Shown: positions 38,161 to 49,612 of the stretch, one piece after another
Numbering within the stretch: the stretch's first letter is position 1
How the letters are laid out: each line of letters starts with the position of its first letter
DNA from: Ochotona curzoniae
Taxonomy: Eukaryota > Chordata > Mammalia > Lagomorpha > Ochotonidae
Reading direction: 5' to 3'
DNA: 64,000 nt
Assembly (NCBI RefSeq): GCF_017591425.1
Contig: NW_024465746.1
Location: 558,001-622,000, forward strand
Made by a program: the position numbers and the translations under genes
Notes under the pieces: model-generated
Database searches by the model: none
What the model was told of the DNA's origin: nothing
The model's input: the letters and a program-made list of their open reading frames with translations, nothing else

Positions 38161-39335
38161 GAAAAGCAAAGCAGAAGCAAGCAAGAGGGGCTGGAAGCTT
38201 GGGTGGTGACTGGACAAGAGTGGCTGGGCTAATCTGAGTGATTCCTGCACTTACATAGGAGTCAACGTGCGTGGAGTTCCCACATTCTATATGCTTAGCA
38301 TAAACTCCTGACTTCAAACTGTGGTCTTCACTTTTAAACCATCTTCTGTTATACCAGTTTGGAAGATGCCTTAGACATAAATTTTGGGGTCCCCCATGGG
38401 ATTGTAAACTAAGTTTAGTTCGCTTTCCTTTAATTTCCAAGTCGTATTTCTGGGAGATGTGGGACAAAAATTAAAACATTCCAGATGATAGCCAGTGAAA
38501 AAAGGAAATAAAAATATATTTTTTGTAGGAAAAAAAAGAAAGAATTATTTACTCTTGAGAATTCATTCTCTAAGGAAGGCTATACTAAAATTTAAAAAGG
38601 AGCAAATGGTGGCCATTCAAGTAGAGACTGTTAGAACTGATGCTACGTATTCCCTATTCTTACTGTCCTAATCAATATGAACACTTATATGGATTCATTG
38701 TGTTTTCTTATTGACTAAGGGACTGGAATCCATTTGCTCCAAATCATTAAAGTTCGGTTTTGAAAGTTTCTTCTCCATTTCTATATGAAGGAGAAAAGAA
38801 AGGAAGGGTGTACTTGTTCTGCAGTGGCCAGCAGGAAACACTTTGTGTCAGTTCCCCAGGCTCCCCCATGTGCCCTGCACAGTGGGAATAAATGGTGGTT
38901 TCTTCTTCAGTACTCACACTGTGTGTTACAGTATTTCCTAAAGATGGGTATATGGGAAGTATATTCCCCTTTTCTATCAATCAATGGATCAGTGTTTATC
39001 TACCTATGATCTGTGTATCTCTATATGTCTCTATTGCCTATAGATATCAATATCTACCCATCTATGAATATAGACAGATGGACAGACAGGATGGTTGGCA
39101 AATACCTTGCTATTCTCTGAAAGCTGATTGAAGCCTTACAGACCCTCACAGGTTGAAAAAAACTGCCTTACATTTGTATAAAAAATATGATGAAGATTTG
39201 GTGTTTAGCTTCAAATGCCATTTCACTCCGAGAGAAGATTCCTGGAGTTTAGCCAGTGATAGAAAAAGGGTTGTGATTCAAGACACCCTCTTGTTTCTTG
39301 CCTCTTAGATGACACAGTGGAAATTATTACCCATA
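38161..39335. other. Unique intronic DNA
   Basis: A degenerate tatc/gaca simple-repeat zone lies at about 39008-39090. No gene seen. Confidence 0.45.
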
Positions 39336-39352
39336 TATCATTTTACTTTTTT

Positions 39353-39691
39353 ATTAAAAGACCTTTTTTTTAGATTTATTCATTTTCATTGGAAAGTTAG
39401 TCACAGAGAAAAGAAGACACAGAGAAAGATATTCCATCTGCTGGTTCACTCCCCAAGCAGCCACAATGGCTGGAACTGTGCCGATCCAAAGGCTGGAGGC
39501 AAGAGCTTCTTTCGGGTCTCCCACATGGGTGCAGGATCCCAAGTCTTCGGGCCATCTTCAACTGCTTTCCCAGGCCACAAGCAGGGAGCTGGATGGGAAA
39601 TGGAGTAGCTGTGATATGAACTGGTGCCTACATGGGAACCCATTGGAAGCCAGGGGAAGCCTTTAACCACTAGGCTATTGCATCAGGCCCG
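39353..39691 (-). repeat. Lagomorph C-type SINE with target duplication
   Basis: Reverse-oriented and full length, ending in gcatcaggccc at about 39690. The flanks tatcattttactttttt (39336-39352) and tatcattttatttttt (39692-39707) are the target-site duplication with one difference. Confidence 0.94.
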
Positions 39692-39988
39692 TATCATTTT
39701 ATTTTTTAATTTTGTGGTTGAATTCATGTCATTCTGAGAGTTGGATTAGATTTTTCAGAATAACCTATTCAGGGAAATTTGTTGGACATGCTACCATTGG
39801 GTAAATGTGACACCTGTTCCACTCCTCTGCTTTTGAGGGCAGTAGAGGCTCACGTGTCCATCCCTGTCCTCATTCTGCAAGTCACCATAGGCTTATTATG
39901 TGTAGTATCTCCCATGAGGGGCTCTGATGACACACCGATGACCAAACCCGATTCTGAAGAGCTGTACATTTTAAGCCAGAAATTAGAT

Positions 39989-40270
39989 GGGGTTGGTCTA
40001 GTGCTTGAGACACCAGTGGCCCAAATCAGAGTGGCCAGATCTGTTCCCTGGCTCTGGCAACTGGCGTCTGCCTCTAGGCTACTGCTAAGGCCACCCACGT
40101 GGGCGACCTGGGCTGAGTTCCTGCCTCCTGCTTTCCCCTCCCCGGCCCTCACTGCCTGGCTGTATCAGGCCTTTACGGCATGAACTCTCTGTTTCTTGTT
40201 TCTCCAACTTCATTCATCTGTGTCTTTTCCTGTTTCTCTGCGTCTACAATAAATAAAACAACAATTTTAA
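39989..40270 (+). repeat. Old C-type SINE, first of a head-to-tail pair
   Basis: Starts ggttggtctagtgcttgaga, shows gccacccacgtgggcgacc and a CT-rich zone, and ends caataaataaaacaacaat. It is more like the rabbit-type subfamily in the centre. Confidence 0.72.
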
Positions 40271-40587
40271 GGGTCACGGTGTTGTAGGCGAAGCTTCCAC
40301 CTGTGATGACAACATCCCATACGGGTACCAATTCATGTCCTATTTATTCCTTGTCAACTCCCTGCTTATGGCTTGAGAAAGCAATGGAACATTACTCAAG
40401 TCCTGGGCCCCTTCAGCCTTGTGGAAGACCCAGAAGAAGCTCCTGGCTCTTGGCTATGGATTGGCTCATCTCAGGCCAATGCTGCTATTTGGGGAGTGAA
40501 CTGGCAGATGGAAGATCCCTGCCTCTCATTCTTGCTGTGTAACTCTGCCTTTAAAGTAAAAATAAAATAAGTCATTTTTCTTAAAAG
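40271..40587 (+). repeat. C-type SINE, second of a head-to-tail pair
   Basis: Begins directly at the A-rich tail of the preceding copy: ggtcacggtgttgtaggcg, then acatcccatacgggtacc, gaagacccagaagaagctcc, tttggggagtgaactggc and the tail aaagtaaaaataaaataag. Confidence 0.88.
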
Positions 40588-40736
40588 AGTATGGATTATG
40601 GGAGACTAGTTATATTCAGTATCACCTTGACATCAAACAAGTTCTGATTGTTTGAGCTTTATTTTTCTCTAAAAGAGGGATTTTAATAGTACAGTGCCTA
40701 GTCATGCCAAAACCACATTTTATCTCATAACTTACT

Positions 40737-41058
40737 TTTTTTGAAAGATTTATTCATTTTTATTGGGAAGGCAGATTTACAGAGAGAAGGAGAGTCAGAG
40801 AGAAAGATCTTCCATCTGCTGATTCACTCCCCAGTGGCTGCATGACCAGAGCCGAGCCACTCCAAAGCCAGGAGCTTCTTCCAGGTCTCCCATGTGGGTG
40901 CAGGGTCCCAAGGCTTTGGTCCAGCCTCGACTGCTTTCCCAGGCCACAGGCAGGGAGATGGATGGGAAATGGAGAAGCCAGGACACGAATCAGCAGCCAT
41001 ATGAAATTTCAGCATTGGCAAAGCAAGGAATTGACCGCTGAGCCAGCATGCCAGACCT
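40737..41058 (-). repeat. Lagomorph C-type SINE
   Basis: Runs from gaaagatttattcattttta through cttccatctgctgattcact and cccaggccacaggcagg to agccagcatgccagacct. Full length and moderately diverged. Confidence 0.93.
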
Positions 41059-41335
41059 ATTTAAGTTCTTATTGTATTGTGGGTATATCATCCTATGAAT
41101 TCATAGGTGATTAATGCACCAAATTTCATTGTGTGGCAATGATTATTGAATCACACAATACTCCTGGACACACACATTTTTGTTCAGAAAAATATAATTT
41201 AGAAAAATTAGATATAATGAAACTACGAGGTATAAGGAAGAGACACTCTCGGAGCTCATTTTAAAGGTGGTTAGGAGTTTGTGACACACCATTGGGCAGG
41301 GACTACTACAGGTTGGCAGCGAAAGAGACCTGAAT

Positions 41336-41460
41336 TGATTTATTCTTTCAGTAAATATTTACCGAACACTCACTGTGGGCAGAGATGGAAATATAAACTG
41401 GAAATAGAGTAATGAATCAGAAACAGTTCCTGGTCCAAAGTGGCCTTGGGCCTGGCAATG
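41336..41460. repeat. Ancient mammal-wide repeat fragment (uncertain family)
   Basis: The order tttcagtaaatatttaccga, aacactcactgtgggcag and agtaatgaatcagaaacagt resembles the widespread 'aaatatttattgagcacc' ancient repeats of mammals. Only about 100 bases are alignable by eye. Confidence 0.4.
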
Positions 41461-41949
41461 TACACATCTGTGAAATGGTTTGTTGGGGATTTGGCTAGAA
41501 ATGGAGGTACATGTAAGCTTGGTGTTTGGATGTGGGCCAGAAGTGGGAAAGTTCTTCGCTCTCCTTGTGCTCCCATGAAAACTTGCTTTGATAGGCAGAA
41601 CATAACCTCTGCCGAAGTTTGACATGAGCTGCTCAGGTTGATCTCATAAAGGATGCTGAATTCTATCCATTCTTTTGGACTAGCATCTACCTCCAGGTCA
41701 TGCAGCAGCAGAGGGTATAACGATGGGGCCAGAAGAAGTGTATGTCTGGCAGTAGGGGCAGTCTAATATTTATCTGATGACCAAAAAATTCCAGCGGTCT
41801 CAGATCCACGGGCTGATGAAAACATTTGTAGTGAGGACAAGAAATGTGTAGGTACTCTAATCCTCTCAACCAAGTTTCCCATTGTCAGTTTTTCAACTTG
41901 TGTAAGTTAAGGTAGAAGGATGTGGTGCACAAATATTAAAAAGAAAGTA

Positions 41950-41956
41950 GTGTGTA

Positions 41957-42015
<59 letters not shown>

Positions 42016-42023
42016 GAGAGAGA
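41950..42023. repeat. Compound (GT)n(GA)n microsatellite
   Basis: A pure GT run switches to a GA run at about 41980, interrupted once by ggg. Likely length-polymorphic. Confidence 0.95.
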
Positions 42024-42775
42024 ATAGTCTGGATAGTCAGCTAGAGGAGCGAGGGCTAAAGTTCTTTTTAAGTTGTTCACACTAGGTTTCTTGTCCCACT
42101 CCATGTTTTCAGTAACACAGACTGTGTACAGAATGCAAGATCAGAGACACAAAGTATGCAGAGACCAATCTCAGAAACCCTGTGGACAAGGCTGATTTTG
42201 AGGCATTTGTCCAGTTGCTTGTCATTTTGGATGCTGTCCTTTAGCAAGGATTCACACTGCGGTCAGAGGATTTCTCGTTGGTTTCACATCACAAGCCCAG
42301 GTGCAGTCCAAAGCCAAGTTCATGCTGTAAAACTTGTGTCTACTTCTCCAGCAACACCAAGAGCGGAAAGCGAGAACAATATTCCCATCTACGTCAGGGA
42401 GCATGGTGTCCCCAGGAAAAACCCAACAGAATTTCAAAGTCAGTTTATCATGATCGAAACAGAAATTTTTAATTCATTTTAGCAACCTTTATCATTAAAC
42501 CAGACACAGATTTGGGAAGTATCGTATGTTGAAGATGAAAGAACATGACTTCATTATAGCTAGTGGAATTGATTTCTTTTCCTGTTAACGTACACATCAA
42601 TCCAAGTCTTATGCTGCCAAGGTTACTGTAGAATATTCTAAAGCCTGCGGTAAGCCTGCAAAATCCCTATTTTTGTAAACTCTTAAAAAGAAAAGGAAGC
42701 TGTGGCAGGCAGTAAATTAACCCTGTTATTAAAAAAAATACTGTATCTTTCATAAAATCATGTAAGTATATTACA
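42024..42775. other. Unique intronic DNA
   Basis: No gene or repeat recognised; short open frames of about 60-110 codons lack domains. Confidence 0.45.
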
Positions 42776-42972
42776 GGGTCCTTCAAAATGTTCATGGGGA
42801 ATGGAATGATAAGATAAGCTTTTTTGGTGCCAAAAATTTTTGAAATACATGTTTATGAGACATCTTGAAAAAGTTCATAGAAAATATGTGTTGTGGAAGA
42901 TCATCTGTACTTTTCTTTTGCACAAAAGTAAATTTATCTTTTCATTCCATTAACCAGGAACATTTGAAAGTA
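42776..42972. mobile_element. Small inverted-repeat DNA transposon (MITE-like)
   Basis: The left arm gtccttcaaaatgttcatgg and the following ggaatgataagataag pair with the right arm, whose reverse complement reads actttcaaatgttcctgg and then ggaatgaaaagataa. The arms are about 50 bases and roughly 80 percent complementary. A third internal copy (cttgaaaaagttcatagaaa, near 42868) lies between them. The layout fits a non-autonomous mariner-type element; the family name is not certain. Confidence 0.65.
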
Positions 42973-43504
42973 ACTCATGTGTATTGGTAGCTACATCAGA
43001 ATTTTAAATTTGTTTATTTTTGCCTTTTCTGTAACTTCTTCTCTTCCATAGCATCTCAAATTGATTTAGGATGAGCATGTGGCAGGCATTTGAATGTCAG
43101 ATTGTTGAATAAGATTGTTGTCAATTTCTTATGTCTGCAAATAGACGTGGCATACAAGCTCCGTTTTGTAAGATAGTCCTGTAAAACATCTCTGATTTTT
43201 TTAGGTTGAATAATTGGATTTTTTCATATTGAACAGTGTTAGACATTGAAACCATCAAGGTCAATTATTTACCCTATAGTTGATTTACAGAGAAATCCTC
43301 TAACAGAAACGGAGGAGTAATGTTACAAACTTCAAATTTCAATGGATCTCTAAAACAAAATGTTTGAAAATGATCATGACGTTGACAACTCTACAGAGAT
43401 TAAAGGTAGTAAAGATCATTGCTTTATCATCAGGATCTTCACCAGTTCTCACAGGTCATCAACAGAACTAATGATATAAATATTGGGAACATTTAGCTTG
43501 CCAA
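42973..43504. other. Unique AT-rich intronic DNA
   Basis: Nothing recognised. Confidence 0.45.
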
Positions 43505-43765
43505 GTAAAGCTGTTGTGTGCTAGATTAGAGTGCCTGATTTTGAGCTCAGACCTGGGTCCTCACTCCAGCTAATGCGGATCCTCGGGTGTTTCAATGATG
43601 GTTTTCATGGCTGTGTCCCTGCCAAACACATGGAGGGCTTGAACTGAGTGTGGGGCCCCTGGCGTTGGCCCTACCCAGACCCAAACTTTGTAAGCATTTG
43701 GGCCAGTGCATGGGGGGACTGCCTGTATCATTCCCTCTTTGTCTCTCGAATTAAAAAAAAAAAAA
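43505..43765 (+). repeat. Old C-type SINE
   Basis: Shows ttgccaagtaaagctgttg, actccagctaatgcggatcc, catttgggccagtgcatgg, ctctttgtctctcgaatt and an A tail at 43752-43764. Diverged from the younger pika copies. Confidence 0.7.
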
Positions 43766-44842
43766 GATAACAATTTGTGCAAACTGTGCAATCAGGCTGA
43801 GTTTTCAAAACTCAATTAAATATTTAATAAAGCTGCTAACATTATACCTGTTGAAAGATAAAACACCATTTATACGCATTTTAAATGCGAATATGTTTTA
43901 AGTCACAGTGAAAAACATCAAATTAAGGTTGCAGTAATATTTCTCCAACTTATGTTTTATAGATAGCATCTCAAGTTATTTGAAAAAATGTGGGAAACTC
44001 TGGCTGATTGATTTTTATTCAGAAACCAGATACTTACATATGATTTTTCTTCCATTTGCTTAAAAATGTTAGTAAATGGACTAGTGATTATAATTTTTGA
44101 ATCCAGTTTGACCCTAAGTCCTTATAATCTATTACCCTGCAAAAGCCTTTCTTTCAGGTTTTACTCTAAAATTACATTCTTGTAACCAATTTCTTTGATT
44201 AAATTCAATGCACAACAAAAATTTCTGTTCTCTGAAGCATGGACAATACGAAACTGATTCTGCATTGTACTAACACTTATTGTAAGCTTGTCACCTTTTA
44301 TATACTTTGGGTTACAGCTAAAATGCTAATATGTAAGGACAATCTCTAAATGCGTGAGCTTATTTTCTTAATTTGAAGAAATCTTCAGCCTTCTGTGTCT
44401 TTTGCTGAGTGGATAACATTTAAACATTAATTGGTCTTGCCCCGTTCTATGGTGATTGGAGAAAGTGTCCAATGCTGTCTTTCTTGGAGGTGTAACGATT
44501 TCGTAATTCAGGGACGGAGGCAGTGGGGATGGCCTCCAAGGGATGTGGAGTTTGGAGTTAAGGACAATGAAGAACTCTCTTACCTTGAATGTGTGCTGTT
44601 CTAAAAGTATTCCTAGATATTTACAGCTTTCCCCGGGTGTAAAACACAGGCCCATACAATAGGGGAAAAAATTCTGCACAAATAGATCATGAATCAGAAG
44701 ACAAAACAGCCTTTTCCTGGCTCTCATTTCTATGACAGTTTTGTTTCCTTAAGGAAAAAAATCTGATTGTTTAATTCTTTTTTCCTGCCCCTTTGTAAAC
44801 ATTTTGCAGCTGTTCCTCTCTTTTATGAAATACCCAGAATTT
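43766..44842. other. Unique AT-rich intronic DNA
   Basis: About 1 kb without recognised repeats. A near-palindrome cgcattttaaatgcg lies at 43877-43891. No gene. Confidence 0.45.
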
Positions 44843-44858
44843 TGAAAGGACATCCTCT

Positions 44859-45973
44859 CTCTCTTTTTTTTAAAAATTACTTTATTTTGACAATCTTTAC
44901 ATAGTTGATTAGGGTGCAAAGGGTCAAGGGCTACAGGAAAGTGGGTAAGACTATTGTTTCCACATTATTATTATTTTTTTCTGTATCTGGGGTAAAGGGG
45001 GCGATAAAGGGAGAAGCCCCACGCAGCCTCCCACCCATCCCAGGTCCCCGATATGGGGCATGCTCCAAGGGCACTGCTCAAGCGTTTTTGATAATTCAAC
45101 AGTTCTGAATTGCTGCCAATCTCACCATACCAAGCATGATGAAATAGCTGCAGAATCCACTGATTGGCATAGTCCAACCTTAGAGTCTCTGTTTGCCCAG
45201 ATTTTCACTGCCAACACATGGCTGGGATAGTTGATTGATTTGTTTTGTCCTCCATCCTCTGTTGTGGTGCCAGGGGTCCTCTGCAGGTTCCAATGTGCTG
45301 CCATATCCTCCATGTGCACCTGGGTATGCTGTCCACTGCTCCATCTGAGCCTCTGAGGAGTCCCAGCTTTGACACTTGTACACCGTGGTCACACCATGAA
45401 ACCTTCATTTCTCTTTATGGTTGGGGTTCTAAGTCTAGCAGTTTAATTGGGGAGGTCCACAAAGAAATTTTGCCTGATGTGATCCCAGACCAGATTCTTA
45501 CGTGTGCTTGCCAGTACAGGGTACAGTTCATCGCTCCAATCAGCTGATGGTTGCAATTGCTGGGTCAGTTCTGTTTCCAGCCCTGTGTTCCACTGGAACC
45601 AATGGGTGTTGTAGTCCAGCCTGGTTCTGCCCAGCACACACTCGGTCCTCACATAAACCAGTGGGAGCTGTAGCCTAGTCGGAGCGACCCACAATAACCC
45701 CCATGAGGCCCACCCCCTGCCCTGGTTCCTGTGCTTGCCAGTATGTACAGCAGACTAGTCCAGTCTGTCTCACATCCTATTCAACTCTCCTATATGTCGA
45801 TGGGCATTGAAGCTTAGTTCAACTCAACCAGCCCCATTATCCAGCCCACATCATGCTGGCAGGTGCCTTTCTGTCCAGCCATGTCTGCTCTACTCCTGGT
45901 TTTCATGCTCTCCAGTGGGAGTGATAACCCAAGGGGGAGGTGCTCACTGTTTCCCTCCTGGACCCACTTCCAC
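44859..45973 (-). mobile_element. 5'-truncated retrotransposon 3' end, probably lagomorph L1 3' UTR
   Basis: The perfect 16-base duplication tgaaaggacatcctct flanks the block at 44843-44858 and 45974-45989. The left end (ctctttttttttaaaaatta) is the reverse of a poly-A tail, and a reversed polyadenylation signal is contained in actttattttgacaatc. No reverse-transcriptase or SINE promoter sequence is present, which fits an L1 insertion truncated within its 3' UTR. Family assignment is inference; the insertion itself is directly visible. Open frames inside are not conserved coding sequence. Confidence 0.85.
45505..45950 (-). repeat. Tandem modules of about 55-75 bp inside the retrotransposon
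   Basis: Degenerate units begin with variants of ccagtggg-agctgtagcc at about 45511, 45600, 45659, 45738, 45798, 45858 and 45912. Spacing is about 54-90 bases. They differ by many substitutions, so they predate the insertion. Confidence 0.6.
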
Positions 45974-45989
45974 TGAAAGGACATCCTCT

Positions 45990-46755
45990 TAAACACAACC
46001 AGTTGCTTTAGAGGAGGACGGAGGGAAATATTAAAAAAGGTAAACAAAACTTTTTAACAATACTGAATGAACCAAATATTTTTGCTGCTTGGTACTAAAG
46101 TTGCTTGTACTTGAGGAATGTGCATCTGTTGGCTGCTCTGACAACTGTTAAAATAAGCAAAACTCCTTGGGGGCGATGAGGAGCTTTTAGAATGGAGGGT
46201 TCTGATGTTCTGTCTTCCAGGCCATTAATAGTGAGCTGGAGGAAGCGGGAGGGCCCATCTAGGTAGAAAGTCAGCCTTGAGAGCACTTACCTTTAATAAC
46301 ACAATCTAAAGTTATTGTCTGGAACTATTATGCAAGGGCAAATTGAAGTGCACATGAATCTCTCTGTGATCCTATTCTACTAATAGGGGATTATTATTAA
46401 TGCATTGCAGCACAAGTATTGGTATAAGTGGTATGGGACGGTCTTAACAATTTCATGTTTGCATGTGAATGCATTGTAGGTTGTCAAATTTAAATCTATG
46501 ATTTTCCTATTTGTAGAGTTTTTCCAAAACTGTTTCCCAACTTTCATCTCTAGAAAATAAAATTCACTCATGAGGTCAGTCTAAGGGCTTATGAAGCAAA
46601 TGTCAGGATAAATGTTGCCCAAGCGCTTTGCTTGATAACTTGTCTTAGTTTGTAAATGGGAGCTCGCTGGGCTGGCAAGGCCCTTTGGGAAACAAGGTAT
46701 TTCTGGAGAAATTTCCTTATACTTCAGAATGTTCCAAATGAGATACAGAGAGGTG
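45990..46755. other. Unique intronic DNA
   Basis: No gene or repeat recognised. Confidence 0.45.
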
Positions 46756-47108
46756 AGTGCTGTGGTGTGGCAATGTTGCGATGCAGTGGACTAAGCTGCA
46801 GCTTCTCACAATGGTGTGACTGGTCCAAGTCTCAGCTAGTCCATTACTGAATCAGCTTTTTGCTAATGCATACTCTTGGAGGGGGCAGGTGATGGTTCAA
46901 GCCCCTGAGACCCCGTCAATCACATGAGAAACCCAGACGAAGTTCCAGTCTCCTGGCTTTGGCCAGGTCCAGCCTCGGCTATCCAGGGCTTTTGGTAAAC
47001 ACCCCAGCACATGGAAGATTGTATCTATCTCATTTTCTCTCTGTCTCCCTCTCTCTCAGAATGTTGCTGTGTGTTTCAAATAAGTGAATGAGTAGCGAGT
47101 AAAAGAAA
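46756..47108 (+). repeat. Old lagomorph C-type SINE, rabbit-like subfamily
   Basis: Shows tgctgtggtgtggcaatgtt, gggcaggtgatggttcaagc, gagaaacccagacgaagttc, acatggaagattgtatctat, tctctctgtctccctctctc and the tail caaataagtgaatgagtag. Confidence 0.78.
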
Positions 47109-47664
47109 AGCATAAAAATGGTGCAAACCATAGTGCATTTCTAACAAATAATCATTTCCCTTTGAACACCTTAATCTGCATTTTTATTGTACTGTCGACA
47201 GTAAACTTCCTGTGGGAGAAGACAAGGGGATCTGCCGGCCTGCTGGTCCACTGAGAGGCGTGGGAGCCGAGGGGGATGCTGTGCAGCCAGAAATGATAGC
47301 TCATCAGGAAAAGGAATGAAAGTGCTCTCTAGATCCCGAACAAAATAACGTCACACTTGATAAAGGAGAAGGGTTTGCCTTAGAAGGCATTTCTAGCTGG
47401 AACAAGTTGTATTGCCAAGTTCAAAGGCATACTTTGCCCTAGATGGAGATCACTCACTTAAATATGACATTTTATGCCTGCATAAGCTTGGAGAACTCCT
47501 GAGTACCAACCTCACACATTTAAAGAGAAGCAGAGATCTCAGCCTTTGGGCTACTGTGCTTCAGCAGATTGGGATTCTTTCAGACAAAAAGTAAGTGAAT
47601 GGGATTTTTTGTTTGGTTTTGGCAGTGGCTTAATTTTTGATGAAATATTTATTTTTAGTTTGGT
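47109..47664. other. Unique intronic DNA
   Basis: No gene or repeat recognised. Confidence 0.4.
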
Positions 47665-48145
47665 TGTTAGTCATCTGTTGCTCTATAGGAATTAAGCAAA
47701 CATTCAGCAGCTTCAGACAGCAAACTCTGTCTCAGTGTTCCTGAAATTCAGGACTCCGGGTGTGGTCAAGTGGGTTATTTTCCTCAGTGCGTCTCCCTGG
47801 CTGCAGAGCAGTTGTGCCCAGGTCAGGCCATTGCCAGGAAGGACCTGCTTCCATGCTAAAGCATGTGGCTATGGCTGGGCACCCTGGTTTCTTGCCACCT
47901 GCCCTCCAGATAGGACAAGTGGGTCTTGGTAGCTGGCTGTACTCAGAGTGAGCAATGGAGATGGGGAGTTGACATATCCAAGACAGGAGCCACAGCCCTT
48001 TTACCTCTTAACTATGAAGGTGGTACCCAAGTGCTGTGTGCAGTCTGTTCTTTGGAAGTAAATCAGGTGCAGCCACACTCAGGAGGAGAGACTCATGCGC
48101 AAGTGTGTGTATTGGGAGGTAGGGTGAATGTGTATGCATGCCACA
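47665..48145. repeat. Ancient interspersed repeat, family uncertain
   Basis: The order catctgttgctctatagg, attcagcagcttcagacag, gttcctgaaattcaggactc, gtgtggtcaagtgggt, ggctgcagagcag and cacactcaggaggagagact follows a common mammalian ancient repeat (the type with 'agcagcttaaaacaaca ... ggtcaggaatccgggcgtgg'). I cannot name the family with confidence. It covers the start of the longest open frame in the window. Confidence 0.5.
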
Positions 48146-49319
48146 GTGTGGTGTTACGCAGGGATGGGGAGAGTGCACGCTGTTGTGCACACAGACAGGA
48201 AGGACCACCAGAGTCTGTTGCAGAGGCTGTTTGGTCCAACCAGGGCATGCTTGTCTTCCACCTGTGCCTTTTGGACTTCCCTGTAACTGACAACAACTGG
48301 ACACTACAATGTCGGGAGCCAGGAATAGCCTCATTTCTCTCACCTCCAAGGTCAGTAATTTTCCCAGTATTCATACTTTGGTCATGTATGTCATGGAAGC
48401 AACACAGATTCTGCAGCACGTTTGCCATTCAGTTGAAGGAAGATCCCAATCTATGCGTAGATGGCACACAAAGATCTGAGACTGTGGGCCAGAATGTCAG
48501 ATTTTCATTTCTACAACTGAAACACCCGGTAGAAGCTTTGTAGATGTGGTAACAGCCGAGTTCGGAGTAGAGTTCTAAGGTGGCCCTGGTGATGTAGGCA
48601 TTGGTGAGGTGGAGGGTGGTAGACAGACAATGACATGGTGAGCTTGGAAGCAGAATCGGCAGACATAACCAACAATCTCTCAGAGAGAGACCCTCTAAGG
48701 GTACACGCCCACCCATTCAGTCTACTTCTCAGACACTGCAATTTGATCATGTGTCCTTCCTCAAGCCGTCGATCATGGGTCATGAAACTGTCAACCAGTT
48801 ATCTAAGACTATGAAACTTAAACAACTACATGAGCTTGGGGATCTAGGTCCTGTGTGTATCATTCCAGCCAGGCTCACTGCCCTTGAGCTTACTGTAGGG
48901 AGAGAGAGCCATGTGGAGTGGAGACATGCAATAGTGTCAAGGTTCTGTGGGTCAAGGTGGAGCACAGGCTAAGCCATGGTGGGCTACTTGGTCTTCTTGA
49001 CCTGTTTCTTTCTATGTGAAAACAGAAGATGAACAATCTTTAAAGTGAGGTTAATTGCTTAAGGAGTTCAAGTGTGTGCAGTGCACAGGTCGGGGCTTGC
49101 TACACAAGTTAGCTCACTGATATAATCTACTCCTTGCAGCAGCCAATAGAAGGGACACCATGATGCTCTCACAGTGGGCATCATGTAAGTGACTCATTTT
49201 TTTGCTGACTCAGAAATCCACAAAATTAAGTCATTTTGCTAAACAATGCACATTGATATTTTGGAAATCAACTTAGGCTAAAAACAAATTTATTGAGTGT
49301 GTGATTTGGGTCATGTCAA
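48146..49319. other. Unique intronic DNA
   Basis: Contains the rest of a 205-codon open frame (47926-48543, + strand) with no recognisable domain. A possible eroded MIR lies near 49100-49160. No gene called. Confidence 0.4.
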
Positions 49320-49612
49320 TTGTGGTGCCTTTTTTAAATTTTGGGGAGGTAGGAAGCAAGATAGAATGATGGCGACGTCTCGTCTGTTGGTTCATTTCCC
49401 AAAAGTCTACAACACCCAAGGCCGGGCTTGGACACTCAGCCTGGTTTACCACAGGGATCTTCACATCCTTGCACCATCCCCTGCCACCTGCCAGCATGTG
49501 CTTTAGCAGAAAGCTGAGATCAGCAGAGGAACCAGAACTTGGACTCAGGTACACACAGTATGAGATACAGACAGCCTGGGCACATCTGCACCACTAAGAC
49601 AAATCCCCACCC
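49320..49612 (-). repeat. Old C-type SINE
   Basis: Shows cgtctgttggttcatttccc, cttgcaccatcccctgcc, accagaacttggactcag and ends ccactaagacaaatcccc. Reverse orientation. Confidence 0.75.

Noticed and set aside
47926..48543. 205-codon + strand open frame as a gene
   Set aside because: No recognisable domain, starts within an ancient repeat, has overlapping antisense frames, and lies in an intron. Chance length is plausible in a 64 kb window.
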